A DNA stretch of 64,000 nt, taken from Gordonia sp. X0973. GTDB lineage: Bacteria > Actinomycetota > Actinomycetes > Mycobacteriales > Mycobacteriaceae. The translations under genes and the position numbers were made by a program. The notes beneath the pieces are model-generated. The model made no database searches. It had not been told where the DNA came from and saw only the letters and a list, made by a program, of their open reading frames with translations. The stretch covers positions 3,658,001 to 3,722,000 of the forward strand of contig NZ_CP054691.1 of the NCBI RefSeq assembly GCF_013348785.1. The letters are read 5' to 3'. Every line of letters starts with the position of its first letter. Position 1 is the stretch's first letter. Shown here piece by piece: positions 44,603 through 52,574 of this stretch.

Positions 44603-46153
44603 TCACCGCGTGCCGGGCAGCGGGATGTCGGGTTCACGGCAGACGTATCCGGTGGGCGCCTCGCCGCGGATCACTTTGACCATGTTCTGGAATCCTCCGC
44701 TGTCCGGATCGTCGAAGTAGCCGCCATGCCCCGCCGCGCCGCGCACCCGACGACCGTCGCCGTAGTCGCCCGAGTCCATCCGGGTCACCCCGGGGGCGGT
44801 GTCCGGGTCGCCGCCGTGGAGCCGCGACGCCTGCACCGGCTGTATCGGATCGGCCGGCGGCGTCACCGAATACCGTTGCACCTCAGCCGGATTGGACCAC
44901 GACTCGGCGCCGCCCGGAAGGATTCCGGTGCCCGACGCCGAGGCGTACACGACGCGATCGGCGCGCAGCCCCAACTGCTCGGCCGTCCCGACGACGGCAC
45001 CGCCGTAGGAGTGTCCGAGGTAGACGGTCGCGGCACCCGGCGCGACTCCGGCGACCTCCGCGTCGAGCGCGCGGCCGAAGGACACCAGCTGCGGCGCCAT
45101 GGCCGCCGCGAACATCGGGGAGGTCGCCGACGGCAGGTCGGGCGGGAAGCGGCCGTCCATGAAGAGGAACACTGGGGCGCCGCTGCGGCTGGCGAAGTTC
45201 CACGCCGCTCGCCGGTTGGCATCCGCGGTGTCTAGCTTGGTCCCCGTGCCGGGCACGTACACGGCGGCCGACCGACTCGTCTGCGTCAACGACCCGAACA
45301 TCTCGACCGCCCGCCCCTCCGGCGTGTTGTCGAAGGCGACGAACTGGCGGCGGACCCGGCGCCCGGGCGCATGCGGATCGACGATGGTCCCCAGCATCGC
45401 GCGGAGCTGATCGGCGCGGGCCCGCTCCCCCGCGCCCCGTCGGATCTCGGCGTCGAGCGCCTCGGCGATGGCACGTCGATTCGCCTCGATCCGCACCGAG
45501 AAGGGCACGCCCTCCAGGTTTCCCATCGCCTGCGGATTGGCCGTGACCAGTCGGTCGATGTCGTCGGGACTCATCGTCGAAAGGAGCGCCCGCCGTTGCG
45601 CCGGGCGCATCGAGACGAGCCGGTTGACCACCGAATCGGGGTCGCGGGGGCCCTCAGCGGTGGCGACGTTCACGTGACCGGCGACCATCGCCTCTAGTTC
45701 GGACACCAGGCGCGCGAGTTCGCCGGCGTGTGCGCGATCCTCCCGGTCGAGTTCGTCGAGCGCCTCCCGCACGCGCGCCTGGAGCGCCCGCCCGTCGTCC
45801 GCGGCGCCTCCCTCCTCCGACTCCTGACTTCCCGCGTCGCGCGCCTGTTCCGCGCCGTCGACCGCCAGGGTGAGCACCCGCTCCCGACCACGGGCCAACA
45901 CCTCCGACGCGGTGCCGGCGCGCTCGGCGAAGACGGTCAGCACGCGGGCGAGTTCCTGGGCGTGGTCGACTTCTTGGCCCAGGCGTCCCACGGCACCGTC
46001 CCGGCCGCGACCATGCCATCCCCCGACGCGCCGCAGCGCGTCGCCGGCCTCACCGACCTGTCCCCGCAGCGTCGCCGCGGCCGCTCGTGCCTGGCGCGCC
46101 GCCCCGTCCAGCGGCCGCGCCGGCCAGGCCGTCACCTGCTCGACGGTCAGCAT
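44603..46153 (-). CDS. Alpha/beta hydrolase (DUF1023) with WXG-like N-terminus
   Basis: The product has 516 residues. The N-terminal helical half resembles a WXG100-type module (GGWHGRGRDGA near residue 45). The C-terminal DUF1023 hydrolase carries the nucleophile in LGHSYGG, the preceding YVPGTGT, and a late His in HGGYFDD. Such proteins in mycolic-acid bacteria are linked to type VII secretion, and the small preceding gene supports this. Its start shares one base with the stop of that gene (TGATG). Substrate and secretion are untested. Confidence 0.8.
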   Translation of the reverse strand: MLTVEQVTAWPARPLDGAARQARAAAATLRGQVGEAGDALRRVGGWHGRGRDGAVGRLGQEVDHAQELARVLTVFAERAGTASEVLARGRERVLTLAVDGAEQARDAGSQESEEGGAADDGRALQARVREALDELDREDRAHAGELARLVSELEAMVAGHVNVATAEGPRDPDSVVNRLVSMRPAQRRALLSTMSPDDIDRLVTANPQAMGNLEGVPFSVRIEANRRAIAEALDAEIRRGAGERARADQLRAMLGTIVDPHAPGRRVRRQFVAFDNTPEGRAVEMFGSLTQTSRSAAVYVPGTGTKLDTADANRRAAWNFASRSGAPVFLFMDGRFPPDLPSATSPMFAAAMAPQLVSFGRALDAEVAGVAPGAATVYLGHSYGGAVVGTAEQLGLRADRVVYASASGTGILPGGAESWSNPAEVQRYSVTPPADPIQPVQASRLHGGDPDTAPGVTRMDSGDYGDGRRVRGAAGHGGYFDDPDSGGFQNMVKVIRGEAPTGYVCREPDIPLPGTR

Positions 46154-46470
46154 CAGCGATCCGCCAGCGCGGCGAAGGCGGCGGCCATCGCCGCGTCGTC
46201 ACGCTCCGCCGACGCGGAGTACCGGTCGACGATTGCGCCGAGCGCTTCCAGCCGCTCGGCGATGCCGACCCCCGCTCGTCGAACCGCGTGCCCGGCGGCA
46301 CCGGCGACCCGCAGGCAGGCTCCCCCGTCGGACGGCGTTCCCATCTCGTCGACGGAGAGTTCAGCCAGGATCGCGGCGCTGCGCCGCCATTCGTGCGACA
46401 GCGCCCGCAGCCGATCCGGGTCGACGGTGAGCAGGGGCGGGAATCGTGGTGGTGCGAATGGTGGGCTCAT
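46153..46470 (-). CDS. Small EspC/WXG-like helical protein
   Basis: The product has 105 residues, predicted as an alpha-helical hairpin. It opens with LTVDPDRLRALSHEWRRSA and has a DGGACLRVAGAAGHAV turn. It resembles type VII secretion target proteins of the EspC group, although a clean WXG motif is absent. Translational overlap with the DUF1023 hydrolase suggests a co-secreted or chaperone-like pair. Confidence 0.65.
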   Translation of the reverse strand: MSPPFAPPRFPPLLTVDPDRLRALSHEWRRSAAILAELSVDEMGTPSDGGACLRVAGAAGHAVRRAGVGIAERLEALGAIVDRYSASAERDDAAMAAAFAALADR

Positions 46471-46506
46471 GCAAATTTGGACGCACGGCCCGCCGCATCG
46501 GTTCCC

Positions 46507-47034
46507 CTAGGCCCGGGCGAGCTCGATCAGCTTGGCGACCGTGTTCAGGTTGCGGCCGGTCCCGTGATAGCCGAGGAGGCGTTTGATCACCGTCGGGGTC
46601 AGCTTCGAGTTCGCCGCTCCCTCGTCATATCGAATATGCAGGTCAGAGCCGATTACCGCGAGATGCTCCGTCTTTGCCGCCCGCTCGGCGAGGGCCTCTG
46701 CCGCCGTCTCGGGCGGCGCTCCCTGGAGCGCGTAGACGTAGGAGAATTTCGGGTTGATCACCTCGAAGGGATGCACACGCAGCGCCTCGGCGAGCTCGTC
46801 GGGAGTACGGCTGATGACCTCGCGCTCGTACCCGAACTCCGCGGTGATGGCGCGTTCCAACTCCGCGTCGAACTCCGTGAAATCCCCCGGCGGCGTGTAC
46901 AGCAGATTGCCGGAGGCGATGTAGGTCGAGACGTCGCGCGCGCCGAGGTCGACGGCGATCCTGCGCAGATCGGCCATCGGCAGCTTCGCACCGCCCACGT
47001 TGACGGCGCGGATGAGCGCGATCCGCTCGCTCAC
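46507..47034 (-). CDS. DUF1697 domain-containing protein
   Basis: The product has 175 residues and the DUF1697 pattern: IALIRAVNVGGAKLPMADL at the N-terminus, VSTYIASGNLLY, and a C-terminal LTPTVIKRLLGYHGTGRN. The family is cytoplasmic and of unknown function. The gene is 15 bp downstream of the DUF4185 gene in the same direction. Confidence 0.88.
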   Translation of the reverse strand: MSERIALIRAVNVGGAKLPMADLRRIAVDLGARDVSTYIASGNLLYTPPGDFTEFDAELERAITAEFGYEREVISRTPDELAEALRVHPFEVINPKFSYVYALQGAPPETAAEALAERAAKTEHLAVIGSDLHIRYDEGAANSKLTPTVIKRLLGYHGTGRNLNTVAKLIELARA

Positions 47035-47049
47035 GCTACCGCCCGCCGC

Positions 47050-48309
47050 TCAGAGACCCGCGAGGTCGGTGCGCGCCAACATGACGTTGTAGTCCTTCCA
47101 GCGCGACACCACGAAGTACAGCGAGCTGCCGGTCTCGCGCGGCCAGATGTACGGCGCGTAGAGTCCGCTGATCTTGCTGGACGGGATGATGACGCGCGGT
47201 CCGCTCCACGGGCCTTCCGGCTTGGCCGCGGTACGCATGGTTACGCTGCCGGCGCGCGAGCTCAGCATGATGAAGCGCTTCAGGAAGTTGTTGTACCGCA
47301 CCGACACCTCGGCGATCGGCTCGGTCGCGACCCGCGCTGCGTCGCCGCTGTATCCCGACCATCGACCGCCACCCCGGTAGTACTGGTAGGCGCCGAGGTT
47401 GAGGATCTGGTTGGCCGGGACGCGCGAGAGGAACAGTGCGCCATACCGCCCGTTCGGCGTTCCGTACTGGTACACCCACGGGCCGCGGCGCAGGAAGGAG
47501 CTGACCTGGAACCGGCCCTGCCCGGTGTTGGTGGCCGGGACACCCGGGATATTCAGCTCGTAGCGCGAGCGGATGGTGCTCGGCTCGACCGTCCACGTCT
47601 GCCCGTTGTTGCGAGAGCTGGCGATGGCAGAGAAGTTGGTCTCCCACCGACCGGCCTCACCCCAGCGGGCGATCGACATGAATGCGAGGTACTGGACCCC
47701 GCCGATGGAGATGGCGGCCGTCGGAATGCGCCCGACCTCGATGTTCTTCACGCCCACGGCGTTGGTGATGGGCTGCGCGAACGTCGGATTCGCCGACGTC
47801 ACCGAGGCGCCGGAGCGGCTGTTACCCGGCACGGCGTTGGGGAAGGTGATGCCCTTGCTCAGGTCGCTGTTCCCGTTGGCGCGCAGCATCGTGTTGTGCC
47901 GCCACACCAGAGCGCCGTTGCACTTGCCCCAGGTGTCGCCGAAGGCCATGAGGACCTGCCCGCTGCCGTTGTCCCACGGGACGCCGACGTCGGTCGCCGT
48001 GATCGAGAAGCGCTTGTCGGTCCGGTTGGGGCTGAGCGGCCCGGTCACCCACTGGATGGTCTCCGTCGGCCCGCCGTGCAGCTTGATCAGCGGCATCTGC
48101 GGCTTCTTGCCCGGTGCCGAGTAGCTGCCGAAGTCCAGGCTGCCCATCCCGATCCGCGACGAGCCGGCGCTGCCGGTACTGCCGAAGTCGTGGCCGACGG
48201 GTCCTAGCGCATTGCAGGGCGACGCGTGGGAGACCGACGGGGTGGCCGCAAGGGTCACTGCCGCGAGGGACACCGCGATTCCGGTGGCGAGCGCGCGATT
48301 AACAGACAT
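47050..48309 (-). CDS. Secreted DUF4185 protein, GH183-type arabinan hydrolase candidate
   Basis: The product has 419 residues. A signal peptide ends near ATPSVSHA (about residue 30). The mature protein is a DUF4185 beta-propeller with repeated short Trp/Gly segments such as GDTWGKCNGALVWRHN, RWGEAGRWETNF and SRNNGQTW. DUF4185 has been shown in recent work to include endo-D-arabinofuranases (GH183) that cut mycobacterial arabinogalactan, so a cell-wall remodelling role is likely. The catalytic acids are not assigned here. The gene may share a transcript with DUF1697. Confidence 0.8.
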   Translation of the reverse strand: MSVNRALATGIAVSLAAVTLAATPSVSHASPCNALGPVGHDFGSTGSAGSSRIGMGSLDFGSYSAPGKKPQMPLIKLHGGPTETIQWVTGPLSPNRTDKRFSITATDVGVPWDNGSGQVLMAFGDTWGKCNGALVWRHNTMLRANGNSDLSKGITFPNAVPGNSRSGASVTSANPTFAQPITNAVGVKNIEVGRIPTAAISIGGVQYLAFMSIARWGEAGRWETNFSAIASSRNNGQTWTVEPSTIRSRYELNIPGVPATNTGQGRFQVSSFLRRGPWVYQYGTPNGRYGALFLSRVPANQILNLGAYQYYRGGGRWSGYSGDAARVATEPIAEVSVRYNNFLKRFIMLSSRAGSVTMRTAAKPEGPWSGPRVIIPSSKISGLYAPYIWPRETGSSLYFVVSRWKDYNVMLARTDLAGL

Positions 48310-48735
48310 GGTTGTGCATCCTAGCCGCTGTTGCTGATGTGATTATTGTGACGTTTTGTCGTGGCTTGCTCGATAGCCCGCACCCAAGCGAGACCCACCC
48401 GTTACCGGTCCGAGTCCGCTCTGCTCAGTAGCGAGTCCGCTGGACTCACCCGTGGTTGCGCGCCGCCCCCTCGCCGAACTTCGACTTCGACGACGACGAT
48501 TTCGCTGGTTACGCAGAAACCCGATTAATGGCAAGTATCGCCCATAACTGACGGCTCGCGTATATGTCCGAAGAAATACCAAATCAAGGTTTAACCGTCA
48601 CGGGTTCTATACCGGCCCGTTACGTACCAGTCATGTTGTGATTCTTGAATTCGAAGCGTCGACCCGACATTCGAGTCCACGGCCACGAGCCGCCGGAACC
48701 GACGACCACTAACCTCAGAAAGCACGCCGGGAAAC
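48310..48735. other. 426-bp divergent intergenic region
   Basis: The spacer separates the DUF4185 gene from the secreted glycine-zipper gene. It is less G+C-rich than the coding DNA and has two short direct repeats of GAGTCCGCT (near 48410 and 48427). There are no convincing open frames with coding bias. It must hold two promoters; no known operator is recognised. Confidence 0.6.
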
Positions 48736-49533
48736 ATGAAACAGCACCGCATCGCCGCCACCGCGGCCCTGCTCATCGCCGCCCTCGGGGCCGGCGCGGC
48801 CACAGCTCAGGCCGCTCCGACCACAGCATCCGTCAAGCCCGTGCATTACCAGGTCCGCAGCATCGCAGGTGGGGCCACGGTCAAGATCGACAACGGCTCC
48901 TTCACCCAGAACGGCCGCGAACTGAACATCCGCGCCAGCAACGGGCAGTCGGTCGGGCAGCTGCCGCTGACCTACCAGATCAACAACATCGCGCGGCCGC
49001 TCATCGCGACCATCTCCGGTAACACCGCGACGCTGACGGCGGTCCGCACCGGACCGGGCAGAATCGTCACCCCGGTGACGCGCCAGATCTCGCTCGCCGA
49101 CGCCAAGCACAAGGCCGCCGAGTCGTTCACCCCCCGCGACCAGCAGGCGTTGGCCGCTTTCTCCAATCGCTCCACGATCGGAAGCTTCGTCAGCGCCGCC
49201 GTCGGCGCTGGTATCGGTGCCGGCATCGGCTGCGTCGTCGGGGCCCTTGCCGGCGCAATCGTGACCCTTCCGCTGGCCACCTTGCTCGGTGGCGGACCCC
49301 TCGCCGGCTGCATCGCCGGCGCCCTGCTGGGAACCTTCGGCGGTGCCTCCGCCGGCCTGCTGCTCGTCGGCGTGCCGATCATCCTGTTCTCGGCCTTCCA
49401 GTACTTCTCGACGGTCACCTCGCCTTGCACCGCCAAGGGCGCGTACTGCCAGGACCCGGCTCACCCCAAGCCGGAGAAGAAGGACGGGGACAAGAAGAAC
49501 TCCTCCAAGCAGGTTCACGTCACCGCTGCCTGA
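48736..49533 (+). CDS. Secreted/membrane protein with glycine-zipper segment
   Basis: The product has 265 residues. A signal peptide ends near AQAAPTT (residues 24-30). An external beta-like domain of about 100 residues is followed by a hydrophobic region (about 150-225) with repeated Gly-Ala-Gly patterns (VGAGIGAGIG, AIVTLPLATLLGGG, LLGTFGGASAG) that looks like two or three helices. The C-terminus is Lys-rich. Two cysteines lie in the hydrophobic part and two near the end. I do not recognise a family. A hairpin terminator follows the gene. Confidence 0.65.
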   Translation: MKQHRIAATAALLIAALGAGAATAQAAPTTASVKPVHYQVRSIAGGATVKIDNGSFTQNGRELNIRASNGQSVGQLPLTYQINNIARPLIATISGNTATLTAVRTGPGRIVTPVTRQISLADAKHKAAESFTPRDQQALAAFSNRSTIGSFVSAAVGAGIGAGIGCVVGALAGAIVTLPLATLLGGGPLAGCIAGALLGTFGGASAGLLLVGVPIILFSAFQYFSTVTSPCTAKGAYCQDPAHPKPEKKDGDKKNSSKQVHVTAA

Positions 49534-49550
49534 TCCCAGCCACGACGCAC

Positions 49551-49586
49551 ACGGCCCGTCGTCTCCGAAAGGAGACGGCGGGCCGT
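49551..49586 (+). terminator. Hairpin terminator after 49533
   Basis: Arms of 16 bases (ACGGCCCGTCGTCTCC and GGAGACGGCGGGCCGT) pair with one G-T wobble around a GAAA loop, 17 bp after the stop. There is no U-tract, as is common in actinobacteria. Confidence 0.8.
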
Positions 49587-49608
49587 CGTGTATCCCCTGA
49601 GTGGTTCT

Positions 49609-49777
49609 TGGCTGGCCCAGCGCATCCTCGGCTGGTCCAGCGCATCCTTGGCTGGTCGAGTGGACCCCATGCTGGCCGGCCCCACCTTTGGCTGGTCGAG
49701 TAGATCTGGATGGTCGAGCACCTCTTTTGGCTGGTCGAGTGGATCCGAGCCGCTAGGCGAGGAACCGTATCGAGACC
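49609..49777 (+). repeat. Interspersed repeat family B, site 3
   Basis: Seven degenerate copies of (GG)CTGGTCGAG/CTGGTCCAG-type segments are spaced irregularly. They end in the 46-bp element 49732-49777 that is identical to 25027-25072. The array lies between the terminator and rnhA. Confidence 0.88.
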
Positions 49778-49801
49778 ACCGCCAGCCGACCGACCAACCG
49801 A

Positions 49802-50269
49802 CTAAGCCGATCCGCCGTCGCGCAGTTCCTTTGCCGCCGAGGTCGCCAACTCGTCGGCGATCTCGTTGTAGTGATCCCCGTTGTGCCCCTTGACCCATTT
49901 CCATACGACGTTGGGGTGGCGGGCCTCTTCGTCGACGAGGCGCTGCCAGAGTTCGACGTTCTTCACCGGCTTCTTGTCGGCGGTCCGCCACCCGTTGCGC
50001 TGCCATCCGGCCACCCATTTGGTGATGCCGTTTCGCACATAGCTCGAGTCGGTGTAGATCACCACCGACGACGGTTTGGTCAACGCGGCCAACCCTTCGA
50101 TGGCGCCGGTCAACTCCATCTGGTTGTTCGTCGTGTCGGGCGCCGATCCGGAGATCCGCTTCTCGTGTCCGCGGTAGCGCAGCACGGCGCCCCAACCGCC
50201 GGGGCCGGGGTTGCCCAGGCAGGCGCCGTCGGTGGAGATTTCGACCAGGTCGTCGGGGGAGTCGTTCAC
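49802..50269 (-). CDS. rnhA: Ribonuclease HI
   Basis: This 155-residue enzyme degrades the RNA strand of RNA-DNA hybrids. The metal-binding carboxylates are Asp14 ([11 protein letters not shown]), Glu52 ([11 protein letters not shown]), Asp74 (IYTDSSYV) and Asp139 (NEIADELA), with His129 in KGHNGDHYN. The basic protrusion region [16 protein letters not shown] is present, so it is the full bacterial type. The start is ATG 50269. It stands alone, upstream of the family B repeats. Confidence 0.95.
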   Translation of the reverse strand: MNDSPDDLVEISTDGACLGNPGPGGWGAVLRYRGHEKRISGSAPDTTNNQMELTGAIEGLAALTKPSSVVIYTDSSYVRNGITKWVAGWQRNGWRTADKKPVKNVELWQRLVDEEARHPNVVWKWVKGHNGDHYNEIADELATSAAKELRDGGSA

Positions 50270-50320
50270 AGCAGACGAGCGTACTAGCGGAGCGTATTGG
50301 CGGAGCGTACCGGCGGTGGG

Positions 50321-51097
50321 TCAGGATGCGCGGCTCGCGACGGCGAACGTTCGCGTGAACGGGAACAGCGTGCCGAAGGGTTCTGTGGGGTAGGCCTCCC
50401 GAAGCAGTGCTTTGTACTCGTCGGCGAACTGCTCGCGCATAGAACCGTCGAGTCCCTCCAGAAACGGCCGCGCCCCGGTTCCCGAGATCCACGTGAACAC
50501 CGGATCGTCGCCGGTGAGGACCTGCAGGTAGGTGGTGGACCACGCGTTCACCCGCATCCCGCGTTCGGTGAAGAACCGCAGGTAGCGCTCCGGTCCGAGG
50601 TGGGCCAGTCGCCGCGCACCGACGAGGTGGGCCGCGTAGGGCTCGCGGTCGGCGAGTTCGTAGAGCAACCGGTGGGCGGGTTGGGCCGAGTTATCGGGAA
50701 CGCCGACGGCGAGAGTGCCCCGCGGCGCCAGGTAGTCGAGGACGCCGTCCAGCGCCGACCACTGGTCATCGATCCACTGGAACATCGCGTTGGAGATGAC
50801 GAGGTCGACGGGTTCATCGGGTCGCCATTGCGTCGCGGTGGCGACGAGGTATTCCACGTTCTCCTCGTCCCGCTCACGTGCCCGCGCGATCATCTCCGGC
50901 GACGAATCGACGCCGACGATCCGCGCCCGCGGCCAGCGCTGCCGCAGGTACCGGGTCAGGTGGCCCGGCCCGCAGCCCAGGTCGACGATGGTGCGGACCG
51001 AGGCGGCGTCGAGATCGACCGCGGCGATCAGTTCGAGGAACGGTCGGGTGCGATAGTCGGCAAACGCCAGATACGCCGCCGGATCCCAGGTGGCCAC
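50321..51097 (-). CDS. tam: Trans-aconitate 2-methyltransferase
   Basis: The product has 258 residues. The family-specific start MATWDPAAYLAFADYRTRPF is followed by the SAM motif DLGCGPGHLTRYL, VGVDSSPEMI and ISNAMFQWIDD. The C-terminal half ends in FPFTRTFAVASR. The enzyme methylates trans-aconitate, which removes an aconitase inhibitor formed from cis-aconitate. It is divergent from a membrane-anchored hypothetical gene, with 46 bp between them. Confidence 0.92.
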   Translation of the reverse strand: MATWDPAAYLAFADYRTRPFLELIAAVDLDAASVRTIVDLGCGPGHLTRYLRQRWPRARIVGVDSSPEMIARARERDEENVEYLVATATQWRPDEPVDLVISNAMFQWIDDQWSALDGVLDYLAPRGTLAVGVPDNSAQPAHRLLYELADREPYAAHLVGARRLAHLGPERYLRFFTERGMRVNAWSTTYLQVLTGDDPVFTWISGTGARPFLEGLDGSMREQFADEYKALLREAYPTEPFGTLFPFTRTFAVASRAS

Positions 51098-51143
51098 CCC
51101 CGCGAGCGTAGTCCCGGCCGACCGTCGTCGCTACGATCGACGT

Positions 51144-51812
51144 ATGGGCGCAATCGTGCCGTACCTCGCCTCCACCTGGTGGCTGATCTTCCCCATCGGC
51201 TTCCTGGGGAAACGCCTTGCCCACGAGTACCGCAAGAGCCAGGCGCGGCGGCGCGCATACGAGCTGGAGATGGCCCGCATCCGGTCCGCCGCCAGCCTGG
51301 AGGAGCGTCGGGTCGCGGAGGTGAACGCCGATCAGCTGCGAACCGCGTTGCGCACCCACGACGAGGTCGACGAGCGCTGGTGGAACTACGAGATCGACCT
51401 GGCGACGATCATCAGCTATCCGATGCTCGTCGACGTCCGCGAGCCGCTGACCCGCGACTTCCACAAGGCCAAGGCGCGCGCCGACATGCTCCGACCACCG
51501 TCGGGGGTTGAGGTCACCGATCCGGCGGCCTTCGTCGAATACCGCGACGCCGTGCTCGACTACTCGTCCGCCTTCGACGCCGCCGAGCGCGAGGCGCGCC
51601 GCCGCAAGCAGGCCGACTTCTCGCCCATCGAGCGCGAGGCGCTGGAGCGGGCCCGACGGTTGGTGATGATCGCCGCCGACGAGGCGGCCACCCCGGCCGA
51701 GCGGCAAGCCGCGTATCGCAAGGCGCGCGACGAGCTCGACGGCCTCATCGACCTTCCATCCGAAGGCGCACAGCAGCTGGAGCGCTCGATCGCCAAGGAA
51801 CTCGAGGCCTAA
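51144..51812 (+). CDS. Membrane-anchored coiled-coil hypothetical protein
   Basis: The product has 222 residues: one N-terminal hydrophobic helix (YLASTWWLIFPIGFLG) followed by a highly charged helical region with several candidate coiled coils (RKSQARRRAYELEMARIRSA; REARRRKQADFSPIERE). It has no recognised domain. The ATG at 51144 places the helix at the very start. The gene stops just before a repeat array, and no partner gene is adjacent. Confidence 0.65.
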   Translation: MGAIVPYLASTWWLIFPIGFLGKRLAHEYRKSQARRRAYELEMARIRSAASLEERRVAEVNADQLRTALRTHDEVDERWWNYEIDLATIISYPMLVDVREPLTRDFHKAKARADMLRPPSGVEVTDPAAFVEYRDAVLDYSSAFDAAEREARRRKQADFSPIEREALERARRLVMIAADEAATPAERQAAYRKARDELDGLIDLPSEGAQQLERSIAKELEA

Positions 51813-51822
51813 CCACGCCGCG

Positions 51823-52039
51823 TTGATCGAGTGCCGTAGACGGTGGTCGAATGCCGTAGACGCGTTCGTCGAGTGCCGCAAGACGGTGGTCGAGTGCCGG
51901 CGAGGCGCTAGACGCGCTGGTCGAGTGCCGTAGACGGTGGTCGAGTGCCGACGAGGCGCTAGCCGAGTCGGTGTATCGAGACCGCGCCAGCCGAGAAGGT
52001 GTATCGAGACCAAGTGTATCGAGACCAAGCATATCGACG
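51823..52039. repeat. Interspersed repeat family B, site 4
   Basis: Degenerate copies of TGGTCGAGTGCCGTAGACG, GGCGAGGCGCTAG and GTGTATCGAGACC run through the spacer between the coiled-coil gene and the VOC gene, with partly regular spacing. No gene is supported here. Confidence 0.85.
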
Positions 52040-52048
52040 TAGACGCAC

Positions 52049-52432
52049 TCACAAATACGGCGCGGTGATGAACTCCAAGAAGTGGCCGCTCGGGTCGCGG
52101 AGATAGACACCGCGACCACCGTGCTCTTCATTGGTCTCACCAGGCCTGGTCATCTGAGGATCGGCCCAGTACTCCCATTCGCGGCGTCGCAACCGTTCCA
52201 CCGCTCGATCGAAGAGATCGTCGTCGACGAGGAGAGCAAAGTGCTGCGGCACGATCTCGTCGACGGGAGGAGTGGCGAATTGGAGCATGGCACCGGTGCC
52301 GCCGTCGAGGAGGAGATTCCGAAACGGCCCCCACGCAGGTCCCTCGTCAAGCTCGAACAGGTCTCGATAGAAGTCGACCGAGGCATCCCGGTCCGCAGAA
52401 ACAACAATGAAGTGGTTGAAAGTAACTGTCAC
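52049..52432 (-). CDS. VOC (glyoxalase/bleomycin-resistance) family protein
   Basis: The product has 127 residues. The paired beta-alpha-beta-beta-beta units start with FNHFIVVSADRDASVDFYRDLF and end with YLRDPSGHFLEFITAPY. The first metal ligand His is in FNHF and the later Glu in FLEF; a middle pair is in QHFALLVDDD. The function is not assignable beyond the superfamily. I chose the GTG at 52432; the longer reading has no family features. Confidence 0.8.
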   Translation of the reverse strand: MTVTFNHFIVVSADRDASVDFYRDLFELDEGPAWGPFRNLLLDGGTGAMLQFATPPVDEIVPQHFALLVDDDLFDRAVERLRRREWEYWADPQMTRPGETNEEHGGRGVYLRDPSGHFLEFITAPYL

Positions 52433-52503
52433 AGAAGGACTTTCAGTTCCACGCCTCCATGCCTGACGCAGTCCGTCATCGACACGCGACGCTACCACCA
52501 GGA

Positions 52504-52572
52504 TACTGCCCACTCGGCGAGGTTGCGGTGCCCACTCGGCGGGGTTGAGGTGCCCACTCGGCGGGGTCGGGT
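52504..52572 (+). repeat. 22-bp tandem repeat, family A, site 4
   Basis: Three copies of TGCCCACTCGGCG(A/G)GGTTG(C/A)GG at a 22-bp period run between the VOC start and the leuS stop. The array ends a few bases before the leuS stop codon. Confidence 0.9.
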
Positions 52573-52574
52573 GC

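Noticed and set aside
51745..52140. Long minus-strand open frames with GLDTPTRLAPRRHSTT-type repeats
   Set aside because: They follow the family B repeat rather than codon bias, and lie antisense to or beyond supported genes.
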